Below the pieces are notes generated by a model, which was not told the DNA's origin, searched no databases, and saw only the letters and a program-made list of their open reading frames with translations. From a bacterium (lineage in GTDB: Bacteria; Planctomycetota; UBA11346), in contig JAIFKN010000108.1 of the NCBI GenBank assembly GCA_020049615.1, forward strand, positions 1 to 39,899: a DNA stretch of 39,899 bases, in the 5' to 3' direction. The translations under genes and the position numbers were made by a program. This document shows, one piece after another, positions 1 to 10,278 of this stretch (the stretch's first letter is position 1; every line of letters starts with the position of its first letter).

Positions 1-149
1 ATGCCATAGACCTGCGGCGGGTTGCTGCTGCCCGGATCCCAGCGTTCGATGGCATCGGCGAAGATGGCGGTCTGCGCCAAGGGATGGGTGAGACTCTTCA
101 GATTGCCCGCAGATGCGGTCGCGGCCCGAGCGGAGCAGTGCCGCCATGC
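1..149 (-). other. Possible fragment of a prepilin-like (H-X9-DG type) protein, running off the window
   Basis: On the minus strand, directly downstream of the sulfatase stop and in the same frame, the sequence stays open to the window edge. It reads residues such as LTHPLAQTAIFADAIERW followed by DPGSSNPPQVYG. This resembles the C-terminal part of the secreted prepilin-like proteins common in Planctomycetota and Lentisphaerota, where an ADA motif is followed by an SSNP-type stretch. No ATG exists in that frame. A second frame opens with ATG at 147 but yields an arginine-rich peptide that looks like a shadow. It may be a gene remnant, a gene with an alternative start, or chance. Confidence 0.22.
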
Positions 150-1490
150 TCACAGATCCGGCAGCGCGAAGGCGTCGCCGGTGCGTGCGATCCAATCGGC
201 GAGCATGCCATGCAGGCGTTCACGCTGCGCCAGGTAGGCCTGCTTGAAGATCTTGTTGTCCAGCTCGTACGGATCCTCGGTCAGGTCGTACATGCCCAGG
301 GGCGCCCCGGGGATGCAGACGTACTTCCAACCATCGCGCGTGACCACGCCACGCCACGGGCGGTCGAGGGTGTACGGGTGCTTCTTGCGCGGGACATGCT
401 GCAGGAAGGCGCTCTCCGGTTCGCCGGGGAGGGACTGAGCCTGCCACGGGGAGGATACCCAGGGGCTGAAATCGAACCCGTCCATCGCAGGTGGCACCGG
501 GATGCCGCACAATCCCAGGGAGGTCGGCGCTATGTCCACGGTCGATAGCAGCGATGGCACCCGGCCTGCGCGGTGGCGGCGGTGTCCGCGCAGCATGAAG
601 GGTATGCGGATGGCCTCCTCGTAGGGCACGCTCTTCTCGCGGTATCCATGGCTGTGGTGCATGTCGCCATGGTCGGCGAAGGCCATCAGCCAAGTGTCAT
701 CGGACAGCCCGAGGGCGTCGAGGGCATCGCAGATCCGTCCCAGGTTGCGATCGAGATTCTCGATCTGGGCGTAGTAGCCGGCGAGCTCGCGCCGGGCCAC
801 CTCCTGCAGGCGCTGGATCGGCGGCACGTTCGGACGCAGCTCAATCAGGGCCGGACGGTGCCGGGCCATGTCGGCGGCCGGAGCCACATACGGGTTGTGG
901 GGCGGCTGCACGCTGATGACGAGGAAGAACGGACGGCCTTCGCCGCGTGCCCGCGCCGCCGCCTCCCGCTCGAGACGCTGGATGGCGAGGTCGGTCAAGC
1001 GGTCGGTCTCGTAGCCGCCCAGGCGGAATTCGCCGATGTCGCTGCCGTCCTCGTCGTGGCCGTGCAGCCAGACATCCTCCTGGCAGTTGTTGTTCTCGTA
1101 GGCCAGCCATTCGTCGAAGCGGCCACGCCGCTCGCGCGGCACGTGGTGGCGATGGCTTGGTTCGGATGGGCCATCGAGGTGCCATTTGCCGAGGTAGCGC
1201 GTGCGGTAGCCGGCGGCACGCAGCTGGTCGGTGATGACGGGCAGCGACGGATCGAGGCGCTGCGGAGTCAGCCACACCGCCTTGTGGGCATGCAGCCCGG
1301 TGAGGAGGGAGCCGCGGAACGGGCAGCACCACGGGTTGTTGGCGACCGCCTGCGGGAAATGCAGGCCCTGGATGGCGAGGCGGTCGAAATTGGGCGTCGA
1401 GACGTTGGGGTCTCCCATGCACGACAACGCCTGTCCGCGGTGCTGGTCGCCGAGGAACCAGATCAGATTCGGCCGGTGCTGTCGCTGCAT
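150..1490 (-). CDS. Type I (formylglycine-dependent) sulfatase
   Basis: This predicted 446-residue sulfatase of the alkaline phosphatase superfamily hydrolyses sulfate esters, probably on a polysaccharide or its fragments. The N-terminal metal site is visible as FLGDQHRG (Asp15-Gln16). The maturation motif is CCPFRG, in which Cys55 fits C-x-P-x-R and would be converted to formylglycine by a sulfatase-modifying enzyme not found here. Later residues include HPHNPY-like and FADHGDMHHSHG metal-binding segments typical of the family. The start at 1490 is supported by AGGAG about nine bases upstream. No signal peptide is obvious, so it may act in the cytoplasm or use another export route. It lies downstream of the heparinase-like lyase on the same strand, with a 138-bp gap. 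Natural substrate is unknown. Confidence 0.93.
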   Translation of the reverse strand: MQRQHRPNLIWFLGDQHRGQALSCMGDPNVSTPNFDRLAIQGLHFPQAVANNPWCCPFRGSLLTGLHAHKAVWLTPQRLDPSLPVITDQLRAAGYRTRYLGKWHLDGPSEPSHRHHVPRERRGRFDEWLAYENNNCQEDVWLHGHDEDGSDIGEFRLGGYETDRLTDLAIQRLEREAAARARGEGRPFFLVISVQPPHNPYVAPAADMARHRPALIELRPNVPPIQRLQEVARRELAGYYAQIENLDRNLGRICDALDALGLSDDTWLMAFADHGDMHHSHGYREKSVPYEEAIRIPFMLRGHRRHRAGRVPSLLSTVDIAPTSLGLCGIPVPPAMDGFDFSPWVSSPWQAQSLPGEPESAFLQHVPRKKHPYTLDRPWRGVVTRDGWKYVCIPGAPLGMYDLTEDPYELDNKIFKQAYLAQRERLHGMLADWIARTGDAFALPDL

Positions 1491-1628
1491 GGTGGATCTC
1501 CTAGGAAACCATGGCGCAATACTGCGGCCGAGCCATGGATCGGAGCATGCGGACCTGGACTGGATCGACCGTGTTCTGGTGGCACAGCCGGCTTCGCCCC
1601 CGAACCCCCGCGATTCGCGCGCGAGCCC

Positions 1629-3572
1629 TCACCTGCGCGGCGGGTCGGGGATGGGTACGGGGAGGTCCCACGCTGCCTGGCCGCTGGGGAACTGGCAGAG
1701 GTTGCGGCTGTGCATCAGGCGGAAGCCGGGAGGGATGGCGGCGCCGAAGGGGCGCTGCCACAGGGTGTCGCCGATGCGCAGGCCGACGCCGGTATCGCTG
1801 GCGGTGATCGCGGGGGCGGGGCCGCGCTGGATGGTGGCCACGGCGAAGATGTGCTGCAGTCCGCGGCCGCCGCCGAAGGTGGCGCGCACGAAGGGCCGAC
1901 CGCGATAGTCGATGCGGTCGGCGCCGAAGATGCGATGGCTGCCCGGGGCATGGTCCGTGATCAGGTGATCGGGTTGATGGCCGAGGAAGCGCACCTGCAT
2001 GCAGGCACCGTCGTCGGCCAGGAGATCGAAGCCGCCCTCGACGACCCGGCAGCGCAGTTCGGGGGCGAAGATCTGCGTCCACCACCACTGCCGGCCGGGT
2101 TGGTGCTCGAGCAGGTCGAGGCGGGCCAGCATCAGCGGTGCGGTGGCGGTCGCCCAGCGCACGCCGAGGTAGCGCTCATGGTAGCCCTGGGCGCAGGTGC
2201 GCAGGTCCATGACGAGGCGCGCCTCGTGGCCGGCGACCTCATCCCAGATCACCAGACCGCGGTTCTGCGATCGCTGCCGCCATTCGGCCTCGGCGGCGCA
2301 GACCGTGCTCTGCCACTCGGGCAGGTCCTGGCCGTTGCCGCCGCCCAGGATCCAGTCGTGGTTGAGGGCCAGCAGGCGGACCGACCCCGCATCATGATGG
2401 GAGTGGCCGCCGATGTGGGTGGTCCGGGCATAGGCCCCCAGCAGGGCGTCGTCCTGGTCCCGGTAGCGGTCGCGGACGATCCACAGGCCCTGGCGGCTGT
2501 CGCTGACGACATGCGGCAAACCGGCGTCGGCGTCACCCGCTTCGGTGTCGTAGGGATGGCAGACGGCGGCGAAATACAGGCCATGCAACCAGGGGGCGTA
2601 GTTCGGGTGGGGGCTGGCCGCCCCCCACATCCGGTTCCACCACGCCAGCAGGGCCGGGCGCTGGGTCTCCGGCGCCAGCCCCAGGAGGATGTTGTCGGTG
2701 GTGCCGGCTGGCCAGCCTTGGCTGTGGTCGTTCCAACTGATCGAACTCGCCCACTCCGGAGCCTGACCCTGGGCGTCGGTCAGATTGTGGCGGGCGCAGG
2801 TGATGGCCGCCAGACTCAGACCCATCTGGCGCAGGTTGGGATGGCGTGCGATCAGATCCGGGCCACCGCAGGCGCGCCAGGCGAGCAGGGCCGGCAGCAG
2901 CCCGCCGCAGGCGAAGGCCTGATAGCCCTGCCCCTCGTGGTACAGGCCCGTGTCGCCGAAATGCTTGCAGAAGGCGGCGACGCGCTGGCCGCAGAAGACG
3001 ATCAGTTCGGCGTGGTCCCAGGTGCCGCCGTCCTCCGTACGCTGGCCATGGCTGGCCAGGGCGGCGATCAGGGCCGCGCCATGGGTGACGCCCCACCAGT
3101 TGTTGCCCACCTGATAGGGATTGGCCTCGCGCACCTGGTTGATCGCCAGGGCGCAGCGCGACAGCAGGGTGTTGAAGGCCAGCCGCTCATCCTCCGACCA
3201 CGCCTCGGCGCAGCATTGCTGGACGATGGCGGCCTTGATGGCAAGCATGGACACGCCGAGGTCGAAGGGCGGCCAGGGCCGGCTCAGGTGATGGATGGCC
3301 AGCCGGGCCCGATGCGCGTAGAGGGCCTCGCCACTGAGCAGATAGGCGACGGCGCAGGCGATCGGGTAGTGCTCCGATGCCTTGGCGGTCCCGGCGTCGC
3401 GGAGGCCAGGGTCCGTCACCGCCTCCAGGGGGCGATCGGCGATGCTGCTGACGCAGCCCCATAATCCCCGGACATGGGGGTGGCCGTCGGCGCGCAGCCG
3501 GCGCAGCCGTCGGACCAGGGCGTCATCGTGCCACAGACGGCGGGCGGGGGTCTGGGCAAGGGGAGAGGGCAT
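1629..3572 (-). CDS. Heparinase II/III-like polysaccharide lyase family protein
   Basis: About 647 residues. The N-terminal half is an alpha-helical region rich in Trp and His (for example NPYQVGNNWWGVTHGAAL), as in the alpha/alpha toroid of alginate and heparin lyases. The C-terminal half carries THIGGHSHHDAGSVRLLALN, the His-x-x-His-x-Asp-x-Gly type signature of the heparinase II/III beta-sandwich domain. The likely role is eliminative cleavage of a uronate-containing, possibly sulfated, glycan; that fits the neighbouring sulfatase. An open frame extends upstream to 3851. I place the start at 3572 because CGGAG lies five bases before this ATG and because the upstream extension is arginine-rich and overlaps the promoter of the divergent beta-helix gene. 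No clear signal peptide follows this start. Confidence 0.8.
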   Translation of the reverse strand: MPSPLAQTPARRLWHDDALVRRLRRLRADGHPHVRGLWGCVSSIADRPLEAVTDPGLRDAGTAKASEHYPIACAVAYLLSGEALYAHRARLAIHHLSRPWPPFDLGVSMLAIKAAIVQQCCAEAWSEDERLAFNTLLSRCALAINQVREANPYQVGNNWWGVTHGAALIAALASHGQRTEDGGTWDHAELIVFCGQRVAAFCKHFGDTGLYHEGQGYQAFACGGLLPALLAWRACGGPDLIARHPNLRQMGLSLAAITCARHNLTDAQGQAPEWASSISWNDHSQGWPAGTTDNILLGLAPETQRPALLAWWNRMWGAASPHPNYAPWLHGLYFAAVCHPYDTEAGDADAGLPHVVSDSRQGLWIVRDRYRDQDDALLGAYARTTHIGGHSHHDAGSVRLLALNHDWILGGGNGQDLPEWQSTVCAAEAEWRQRSQNRGLVIWDEVAGHEARLVMDLRTCAQGYHERYLGVRWATATAPLMLARLDLLEHQPGRQWWWTQIFAPELRCRVVEGGFDLLADDGACMQVRFLGHQPDHLITDHAPGSHRIFGADRIDYRGRPFVRATFGGGRGLQHIFAVATIQRGPAPAITASDTGVGLRIGDTLWQRPFGAAIPPGFRLMHSRNLCQFPSGQAAWDLPVPIPDPPRR

Positions 3573-3682
3573 TGGGACTCCGGGCTTCCTGGCCTTGGGG
3601 GTATCGGCTGCGGACGAGGCACAATGAGCGCGCCGTCGGGCGCCGCTCTCGTCCCCGCCTTCGCCATTCCCCAGACCGGGGC

Positions 3683-3712
3683 TTGCCTTCACCCTGCGGG
3701 TCGGTCTATAAT
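3683..3712 (+). promoter_or_regulatory. Sigma70-like promoter for the beta-helix gene
   Basis: TTGCCT at 3683-3688 is followed after 18 bp by a perfect TATAAT at 3707-3712. Transcription would begin near 3719, only about 14 bases before the ATG at 3733, giving a short leader that still contains GAGG. A perfect -10 hexamer is rare in DNA of this base composition. Confidence 0.6.
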
Positions 3713-3732
3713 GGATGACCCGCGAGGTGCCC

Positions 3733-5390
3733 ATGCCGATCATCAGTTCCATCCGCTCCTTCACCCTGCTCGCCCTGGCCTTCGCGCCGCTGGCGGCGGC
3801 CGACTGGTACGTCCGCGCCGGCGCCGATGGCGACGGCAGCGCCAAGGACAAGCCGCTGCCGGTGATGTGGAAGGCGGTGGATGGTGCACGTCGCCGCCGG
3901 CACCTACCTGGGCAAGACCGGCTGCGGCCACATCATCGTCACGGTGCCCGGCCTGACCCTGGTCGGCGGCTATAGCGCCGACTTCTCCACCCGCGACCCG
4001 TTCAAGAACCTCACCATCATCGAGAAGTCGCCCGACTACAAAGGCGGCGTCACCGGCATGCCCGAGGGCATCATCGCCGGCAAGGGCGATGTCAGCGGCC
4101 TGACCGTCGACGGCTTCGTGCTGAACGCCAAGGCGCGCAACAGCTACGATGCCACCGGCAAGATCAATCCCAAGGACTCCGAGCAGGGCCTGCTGTTCCA
4201 GGCCGAGGGCAGCACGATCAAGCTGCGCAACTCGATCCTGCTCAACCCCTACGGCGACGGCGTCTACTGCGCCTGGAAGGGCGAGGGCAACGAGGTGGTG
4301 AACAACTTCATCGTCAACACCTTCTACGCCGCGATCGAGACGCGCTCGGCCCAGCCCGACGCGGTGGTGCTGGTGAAGAACAACACCGTCGCCTTCTGCT
4401 GGCAGCAGCCGGCCAAGGGCGGCGCGCTCGGCATCATGGTCGGCCGCCAGGGCAAGACGGTGATCCAGGACAACATCTTCGCCTTCATGCAGTGCGAGGA
4501 CAGACTACGGCGTGGCGGTGAACAACAACTTCGGCAACGACGAGACGGTGATGTCGGGCAACATCTTCGCCCAGTGCCAGGGCGGCGCCTACGCCTACAT
4601 GGACGCGACCAAGGCCAACCTGCTGCTGTGGAAACCCGAGGAGATCGCCGACCTGAACAAGGATCCGGAGAGCTACCGCTGCGCCAAGGGCAGCGCCGGC
4701 AACTCGTTCGACGATCCCAAGCTCAACCCGGACAAGGCCTGGTTCGAGCAGTTCTCCAACTTCGTCGCCAGCAAGCCGGGCAAGCTGAACATGGACGCGA
4801 TGAACCAGTGGCGCGGCGCCCTCGGCCTGCCGCTGCAGGCCGAGCCGGGCAGCGCGCGCAAGAACTGGGGCATGGCCTATCCGCTCGAGGGCCTGGTCGC
4901 CGGGCTGACCTCCAAGCTGCCGGGCAAGGGCGTGCAGACGGCCAAGGAGTTCGAGACCTACAGCGGCGGTGGCGGCGCTGCCGGGGCCGGTGGCGACGCC
5001 ACGCCGGTGGCGGCCAAGGAGTACGCCGAGATCGCCTGGGACGCGCTGAAGAAGGGCGCCGCCGGGCTCAAGGAGCTCAAGGACAAGCCGGTGGTGCTGC
5101 GCGCCGGCGTCGGTCCGGGTAAGAGCGACTGGTTCTTCCCAAGCGCCCCGCGCGAGAACTACGACTGCGTCGCGCTCAACCTGCCCGGCGAGGGCGAGAT
5201 GACGATGAAGTACGTGTTCGGCTATCTGCTGAAGGGCTCGCCGGCGCACAAGGAGTGGCAGAAGGCCAGCGCCAAGAAGGCGAAATTCGCCAAGGAAGGC
5301 CTGATCATCAAGGGCACGGCCAGCTATGTCGGCAAGGACAGCTACGGCTATCCCGCCGGCATCATCATCGACGAGGTGGCGACGCCTTGA
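3733..5390 (+). pseudogene. Secreted right-handed beta-helix protein, broken by two frame changes
   Basis: Three consecutive reading frames together encode one protein of about 550 residues. The first piece (from 3733) has a signal peptide, MPIISSIRSFTLLALAFAPL, then ADWYVRAGADGDGSAKDKPL, the usual opening of parallel beta-helix surface proteins. The frame moves near 3880, where AVD is joined to MVHVAAGTYLGKTG; residues seem to be missing at the junction. The second piece runs to about 4500 with repeated N-x-I and G-rich beta-helix coils. One extra base near 4502 moves the frame again, since removing it gives CEDDYGVAVNNNFG. The third piece ends at 5390. The ATG at 3733 is preferred over 3715 because GAGG precedes it. 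Such proteins bind or cleave polysaccharides. Whether the breaks are biological or sequencing errors cannot be told here. Confidence 0.7.
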
Positions 5391-8300
5391 GCGTGCGGCT
5401 GTCGGCTGATGGCGTCGCCGCGTCCGGTGGCGCCGACGGCCAGGGCTGGAGCGGATCCGCGCCGACCGCCGGCGCGGCGGTGACGGCCGGCCCGGTGGGC
5501 GCGGTGGCGACGCCGGCGTCCTCGATGTCGTGCTGACGGTCGAAGGCGGGGTGCTGCGCCTCAGCGGCAGCTCGACCAGCGGTGGACCGGTGCAGCATGC
5601 CTTCGCCCTCGGCGCCGACGATGCCGTGGTCCTGGCCGCCCGTGGCGGCGACGGTGGACGCGGCGGCGATGCCGGTCGCGGCGAGGATGGCGGACGCGGA
5701 CGCGATGGCGCGGACGCGACGCGGTATGCGCGCGGCGAGGATGGCGGTCCAGGCGGGCGTGGCGGCGACGCCGGCGAGCCCGCGGAAGGGGGCGACGCCG
5801 GGGCCGGCGGCATGGTCCGCTTAACGCTGGCCGAGGATGACAGCGACCTGCTGGCGGCATGCGGCTGGGAGGTCACCGCCGGAGCGCCAGGTCGCGCCGG
5901 GCGCGGGGCCGGCGGCGGCCGTGGCGGTGACGGCGGCCGTGGCGGGTCCAGCCACAGCTGGACGGAGTCGTACCAGGACACCGAGACCTACCGCGACAGC
6001 CAGGGCCGCACGCAGACGCGCAGCGTCACCAGGCAGCGAAGCCACAGCAATCCGGGCGGCTCGAACGGGCTGCGCGGGACCGATGGGCGCAGCAGCAGCC
6101 GGTCTGCGCCGGGCGGGCGGGCGGCCGCGCCCGGGGCGCTGGCCATCACCATGCGCTGCGCCGACGGGACGCAGGCCGCGTTCCAGGCGCCGTGGGCGCT
6201 GGAACTGCTGGCGGTCGTGCTGGAGCCGGTCGAGCCGCGCCTGTTCGACGGCGACCGCTTCGAACCAGGTCAGGAGCTGCGCGTCGCCTGCCTGACCGTG
6301 CGCAATGTCGGGGGCATGCCGACGCCGACCACCCGCGACCTCGAAGTGCGGGTCGAATCCGGCCCCGGCGTCGAGGGGCTGGCGCCGGCCATCCTCGCGC
6401 GTGGCATCGCCCCCGGCGCCACCGTCGAGCTGCGCGACACGGCGCTGCGCCTGCGCCTTGTCGATCGGCGCCCGGTGCAGGCGGAACCGTTCGAGGCTGG
6501 GCTGGAGCTGGCCTTCCGCGTGAACGTGCCGCGCCTGCAGCGCTCTGTGGCCGCGCCGCTGGTCCACCCGGTCGCCATCGCCTCGCCGGTCGTACTGGAG
6601 GCGCCACAGCTGTACACCGCGCTCGGCATCGGCGAGCGAACCGGCTGGGCCTGGACGGTGGTCAACCGCTCACTGCTGCCGTTCGGCGCCGCGACGCGGG
6701 CGGTGGCGACGCGGGCCGCGAGCCCGGGCGGCGATGCCGCGGTGGAGTCGCTGGCGCTGAGCCGCGATGGCGCGGAGCAAGCCTGGGACGGCCGCCGCGA
6801 TGCCATCGGGCTGCTGCCGCCGGGTGGACGCGCGACCATCGCCTACCACCTCGCCTGGCGGGACGGCGCGCGATCCTTCACCGGTCGGGATCTGACAGTG
6901 GCGCTGGACGTGTCGCGTCGAGACGGCTCGGTGCAGGAGCTGCAGCTGCGTTTCGACCGCATCAAGGTCGCCGCCGCCTACCGCAAGTCGCCGGAATCGG
7001 CCGTCCTGCTGATCGCCAACCACGGCACGGCGGTGGCGGAGGTCGAGGCGTGGACGGCGTTCCTCGCCGGTCTGGGGCTGGAGGCGGACGTCCTCGACCT
7101 CTCGCACGAGGGTTCGGTCGATCTCGACCAGCGCCTGTCGCCGACCCAGTCGCTGCGCGAGGAGTGGCGCGGCCGCACCATCGTGGCGCTCAACAACATC
7201 TTCGACGCGCCGGGCGGCCGGCAGAGCTGCGCCGACTACCTCTTCGACCGTCAGGTGGTCAGCAGCATCCTCGATGATGGCATCTCCTGGTACGTGCCGG
7301 GGGATGGGCGTCCGCTGTTCACCGCCGAGGCCCTGCTGGCGTCGCGCCGTCGTTCGCGGCGGGTGGAGCGGCGCGAGCTCGCGGCCCCGGAGCTGGCCAG
7401 CGTCGCCATTCCCGAAGACGCCGGGCTCGAACTGTCGGTCGTACAGGATCGCCGTTTCGGTTCGCCGGCCACGACCGGGACGCTGGCCCGGCTCGCCGAG
7501 GCCTGGGCGCGGCGGCTCGCCGCCAGCCAGCCTGCAGCGCGCTGGCTGCTGGTGCATCGCGCCGCGCCGGTGCGCGAGTCCGGCGGCTGGTGGCTGGCGC
7601 GCTGGCGGCTCGGCACCATCGAGGTGCTGCCGCTGCCGGGCCTGGGCGAGGCTGGCATGGCTGCGCTGCCCTGCCCGGGCGAGCGCCTGCACGATACCGC
7701 CCAGGTGCGTTCGCCTGAGAACCAGGCGGCGCTGATCCTCGCCCTGCCCTTCAGCGAGAAGCTGCGCCTGTTCACCAGCCTGGTGGTCGCGGCCTACAAC
7801 TTCGACCTGGTGCCGGAGCGCCGCGCCCTGGCCGAGGCCTACGCCGACGCCATCGTCGCCGAGCTGGCGCTGGAGCAGGAGCTGGTGCGTGCCAGCGCCG
7901 GCACCTGGGCGGCGTGGTCGCTGGTCAGCGCGGTGCGCGTGCGCGCCGAGGCCTGGTGCAGCCGCTGGCGCCAGCTCTGCACCACCGGCTTCATCGCCGC
8001 CCTGCCGACGAACTCCGAGCGCGGTCGCGTCCTCGCCGTGCTCATAGGCCGGCTGCGCGCCCTGCTCGCCGTGCACTCGCCGTGGTGGCGCGTCCTGCTG
8101 CCCGGCTCGCGCCATGCCGAGATCACCGCGCAGTGCGGCCATCAGCTCGACGGCCTCGAGCGCACCGCCTTCGGCAGCGGCAAGCCGCTCTTCGCCCTGC
8201 CTGACGAGCCGTGGGTCGACGTCGGCCGCAATCTGGCCCAGGCGCGCGGCCTGGCGGCCGCCGAGGCGAAGCGCATCGCCGCCGCCATGCGCCGCGACGG

Positions 8301-8520
8301 CCCGCCGACCGAGCGCTTCCTCGCCGTCGCCGCGCCCGAGGTGCCGCTGGCGGTGTGCACGCTGCGCCGACTGCCCGATCAGCTGCATGGCGGGGTCGTG
8401 CCGGGCGCGCGGCGCGATGCGGCTTGCGCCGCCCAGGATGGCGAGGACGCGGCGACCGCGGCGCGTTCCGGCGCCCACCGCGAGGAGCGGAAGCGCCTGG
8501 TGGAATCCGCTACTTCTTGA
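5387..8520 (+). CDS. Large collagen-like, glycine-rich protein of unknown function, apparent frame break near the N-terminus
   Basis: An uninterrupted frame runs from 5530 (GTG) to 8520, 996 residues. In-frame sequence just upstream continues the same glycine-rich pattern (RGGDGRPGGRGGDAG), so the real start lies further left. A likely start is TTG 5387 or GTG 5393, reading SVRLSADGVAASGGADGQGW, joined by a one-base loss near 5465. The protein begins with GGDGGRGGDAG repeats in two blocks, separated by a beta-rich stretch. A polar segment follows (SWTESYQDTETYRDSQGRTQ). The middle third looks like Ig- or CARDB-like beta domains (LTVRNVGGMPTPTTRDLEVRVESG). The last third is mixed alpha/beta, with LLIANHGTAVAEVEAWTAFL resembling a Rossmann-like edge. 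No signal peptide or membrane segment is seen. It ends convergently with the TPR gene, overlapping it by 11 bp. No function is assigned. Confidence 0.72.
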
Positions 8521-10129
8521 GCCCGCCCGCGCCGCGGCGGATGATCGTGGTGGCGCGCATGTCGCCCTGCTTCTCGGCGACCTTGGCGGCCTGCTCGAAC
8601 AGTTCGACGGCGACGTCCTCTTGGCCGAGCTTGGCCTGGGCGTTGCCGAGGTCGACCAGGATGCGCGGACGCAGCTTCTCGTCCGGGTTGGCGGCCAGCG
8701 CCTGCTGCAGGTGCTTGAGCGCGTCGGCCGGGCGCTCGAGGCGCAGTTCGAGGTTGCCGATGCGGTAGAGCAGCTGGGCTCGCGTGGCCCAGGCGGGCAG
8801 TTCACCGAGCAGGCTGAGGGCCCGGCGCAGGTGGTCGAGGGAGCCATGCAGATCGCCGCGGCGGCCCATCAGCACGCCGAGATGGTGGTGGGCGTCGACC
8901 AGCTGGGAATGGTGCTGCGGGTCGGTGCACAGGGCGATGAGGTCCTTCAGCGCCTGCTCGGCGCTGTTGAGCTGACCGGTCTGGCGGCCGACCTCGGCCA
9001 GTTCGCCGAGGGCCTGGATCTCATGCGCCCGGTCGCCGCTGCGGCGCAGCACCTCGGCCCAGCGCCGCAGGTGCAGCATGGCGCCGGCGTGGTCCTTGCT
9101 GGCACGGCACTGCCGCACCACCGCGGCCAGCGCCTCCTCCTCGGTGCGGTGGTCGCCGCACTCGCTGGCCAGCTCGACGGCCATCTGCAGGCGGCGCAGC
9201 CCTTCGGCCGCGTCGCCGCTGCGCACCAGGGCGGCGCCGATGTGGTAGTTGGCCTGGGCCTGGCCGGCGCGGTCGTCGGAGGATTCGCACAGCGCCAGGG
9301 CGCGGCGGAAGGTGGCCTGCGACTCGCCATGATCCTGCCGTTTCGCCTGGACCATGCCGAGGTGGAGCAGGGCATGCGACTGCAGGCCGCGGTTGCCGGT
9401 CGTCTCGTGGTGGGCGACGCGCTCGCGGTCGATGCGGATGGCATCATCGAAGGCGCCGCGGTCGCGCTCGCGGTCGGCCCAGCGTCCGAGCACCGCGTCG
9501 GCATCGGCGTGACGGCCGAGCTCGCCCTGGATGGCCGCGGCTTCGGCGTAGCGCTTGGCTGCTTCCGCATGGTTGCCAGCGATGTTCGCCGCCTCGGCCA
9601 GCCGTTCGACGCAGGCCGCGCGCTGGAGCACCTTGCGGAAGGCGGTGAAGGTCTTCAGCGCCGATTCGGCCGCCTGCTGGGCCTCAGGCGCGTCGCCGTG
9701 GGCGAGGTGGCACAGCGAGAGATCGTGGCGCACCTGCGCCAGCTGGAGATGGTCGTTGGCCTTGTCGGCAAGGGCTTCGGCGCGCCGCAGCATGGCCAGC
9801 GCGGCGGGGTGATCGCGGTGCGCGAGCAGGGCCAGGCCGCCCTCGCTGGCGGCGATGATCGCCTGGGTCAGGTCGCTCTCATCCTCGACTAGGCCGAGAG
9901 CTTCGCTGAATACCGCCGCACCGTCCACCGGATGCCCGAGACGGACGTGCACCCGTCCAAGATCGATCAGGCATTCGGCGCGGCGCATGCTGCGCTGCTC
10001 GCGACCGAACAGGTCGGCGGCCTCGCGCAGGTGCGGTATCGCGGCGGCCAGCGCCTGGCCGGTGCGGCTGTCGATGATCATGAGCCCCAGGCGGCGGGCG
10101 TCGTTGGCGCGGTCCTCGATGTCACTCAT
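8510..10129 (-). CDS. Tetratricopeptide (TPR) repeat protein
   Basis: About 539 residues made almost entirely of helical TPR-type repeats, with pairs such as ALLHLGMVQAKRQDHGESQA and LLYRIGNLELRLERPADALK. Repeats fill the protein from about residue 40 to the end. Such solenoids are protein-binding scaffolds. There is no signal peptide or enzymatic domain, so it is probably cytoplasmic. The start at 10129 is chosen because GGGGA precedes this ATG by five bases; an open frame continues upstream to 10210 but is arginine-rich. It is transcribed away from lexA and converges on the glycine-rich protein gene. Confidence 0.85.
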   Translation of the reverse strand: MSDIEDRANDARRLGLMIIDSRTGQALAAAIPHLREAADLFGREQRSMRRAECLIDLGRVHVRLGHPVDGAAVFSEALGLVEDESDLTQAIIAASEGGLALLAHRDHPAALAMLRRAEALADKANDHLQLAQVRHDLSLCHLAHGDAPEAQQAAESALKTFTAFRKVLQRAACVERLAEAANIAGNHAEAAKRYAEAAAIQGELGRHADADAVLGRWADRERDRGAFDDAIRIDRERVAHHETTGNRGLQSHALLHLGMVQAKRQDHGESQATFRRALALCESSDDRAGQAQANYHIGAALVRSGDAAEGLRRLQMAVELASECGDHRTEEEALAAVVRQCRASKDHAGAMLHLRRWAEVLRRSGDRAHEIQALGELAEVGRQTGQLNSAEQALKDLIALCTDPQHHSQLVDAHHHLGVLMGRRGDLHGSLDHLRRALSLLGELPAWATRAQLLYRIGNLELRLERPADALKHLQQALAANPDEKLRPRILVDLGNAQAKLGQEDVAVELFEQAAKVAEKQGDMRATTIIRRGAGGLKK

Positions 10130-10243
10130 GGGATCCCCGGTGCCGCACGCTAGCGCGGTGCGACGCCGGGGCGCTGGCCACTGTCCGCAGAGGTGGGACT
10201 TGCGAGGCACACGCCCGGCGGTCGGAACGAAGCCGGGTTTGTA

Positions 10244-10271
10244 TTGACATGAGTCCGTCCAGTCCTATACG
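10244..10271 (+). promoter_or_regulatory. lexA promoter with candidate LexA operator; implies leaderless mRNA
   Basis: A perfect TTGACA at 10244-10249 is followed after 16 bp by TATACG at 10266-10271. Transcription would start about seven bases on, near 10278, immediately before the lexA ATG at 10279, and no Shine-Dalgarno sequence is present. Overlapping the -10 box are arms CCGT (10254-10257) and ACGG (10269-10272) separated by 11 bp, and a direct repeat AGTCC-N4-AGTCC. Either could be the self-regulatory LexA site, but neither matches a box I can name with confidence. Confidence 0.5.
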
Positions 10272-10278
10272 GGCCTAC

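Noticed and set aside
573..3464. A 963-codon open frame on the plus strand opposite the sulfatase and lyase genes
   Set aside because: It is a shadow: glycine-, valine- and arginine-rich without domains, and the opposite strand encodes clear sulfatase and lyase motifs with ribosome sites.
4490..4515. Programmed frameshift in the beta-helix gene
   Set aside because: No slippery heptamer or downstream pseudoknot was seen, and there is more than one break. A stray base is simpler.
6670..8847. A 725-codon minus-strand open frame opposite the glycine-rich protein
   Set aside because: High GC makes long antisense frames common. It is arginine-rich, has no recognisable domain and overlaps a protein with clear structure.
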